From: Hyphomicrobiales bacterium
GTDB lineage: Bacteria > Pseudomonadota > Alphaproteobacteria > Rhizobiales > Aestuariivirgaceae
Assembly (NCBI GenBank): GCA_013002595.1
Contig: JABDJG010000340.1
Location: 1-5,167, forward strand
Direction of reading: 5' to 3'
Length of the DNA stretch: 5,167 bases
The translations under genes were made by a program, and so were the position numbers. The stretch's first letter is position 1; each line of letters begins with the position of its first letter. Positions 5,082-5,167 of this stretch are shown here, in pieces. Below the pieces are notes generated by a model that saw nothing but the letters and a program-made list of their open reading frames with translations, did not search any database and was not told the origin of the DNA.

Positions 5082-5167
5082 ATGAATGGCGCGGACACCG
5101 CGTGGATACTCACATCCACCGCTTTGGTACTCTTTATGACCCTCCCGGGCCTGGCCCTGTTCTACGG
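5082..5167 (+). CDS. amt: Ammonium transporter (Amt/MEP/Rh family), N-terminal fragment
   Basis: The first 28 codons are present and the gene runs off the right edge. The sequence ADTAWILTSTALVLFM followed by TLPGLALFYG is a clear match to the first mature membrane helix of bacterial Amt/AmtB proteins, which conduct ammonium across the inner membrane as trimers. The start is supported by GAGGGG (5069-5074) seven bases upstream. Only three residues precede the conserved helix-1 motif, so there is no cleavable signal peptide of the kind seen in E. coli AmtB. No glnK lies directly upstream, although glnK-amtB pairs are common. A fusion of Amt to a sensor domain cannot be ruled out because the C-terminus is not in view. 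Confidence 0.88.
   Translation, partial: MNGADTAWILTSTALVLFMTLPGLALFY

Overview
This window looks like a chromosomal segment of an alphaproteobacterium, probably of the Rhizobiales/Hyphomicrobiales type. The reasons are the moderately high GC content with strong third-position GC bias in the genes, the style of the branched-chain-type amino acid ABC transporter genes, the D-amino-acid aminotransferase, the SCP-x-type thiolase, and a palindromic repeat of the 'GTCATTCCGGCGAA' family that is common in these genomes. I assigned no species.

Layout. The left half is read on the minus strand, in transcription order: a class IV aminotransferase, most like D-amino-acid transaminase (1627-2484); a periplasmic amino-acid-binding protein (217-1455); a hairpin terminator (about 158-195); and the first 29 codons of a LivH-type permease (1-89, running off the left edge). 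The right half is read on the plus strand: an NAPE-PLD-like metallo-beta-lactamase-fold hydrolase (2591-3622); a SCP-x-type thiolase 25 bases later (3648-4808); a two-armed palindromic repeat (4821-4907); an AT-rich regulatory stretch rich in palindromes (4948-5036); and the first 28 codons of an ammonium transporter (5082-5167, running off the right edge). A 106-base divergent region (2485-2590) separates the two halves.

How the genes may work together. The leftward group would import an amino acid or similar ligand (binding protein plus LivHMGF-type transporter), and the aminotransferase may act on it. The rightward pair looks like a small lipid or acyl-CoA operon, but its substrate cannot be read from sequence. 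The ammonium transporter is a separate unit with its own promoter region. Both outer groups handle nitrogen, so a shared nitrogen theme is possible but unproven.

I see no CRISPR, tRNA, rRNA, transposase, toxin-antitoxin or phage genes, and no clear new multi-gene system. The most interesting signals are non-coding: the repeat whose arms carry compensatory changes, and the repeated TGCCTAAT half-sites in front of the ammonium transporter. No gap between genes exceeds 300 bases.
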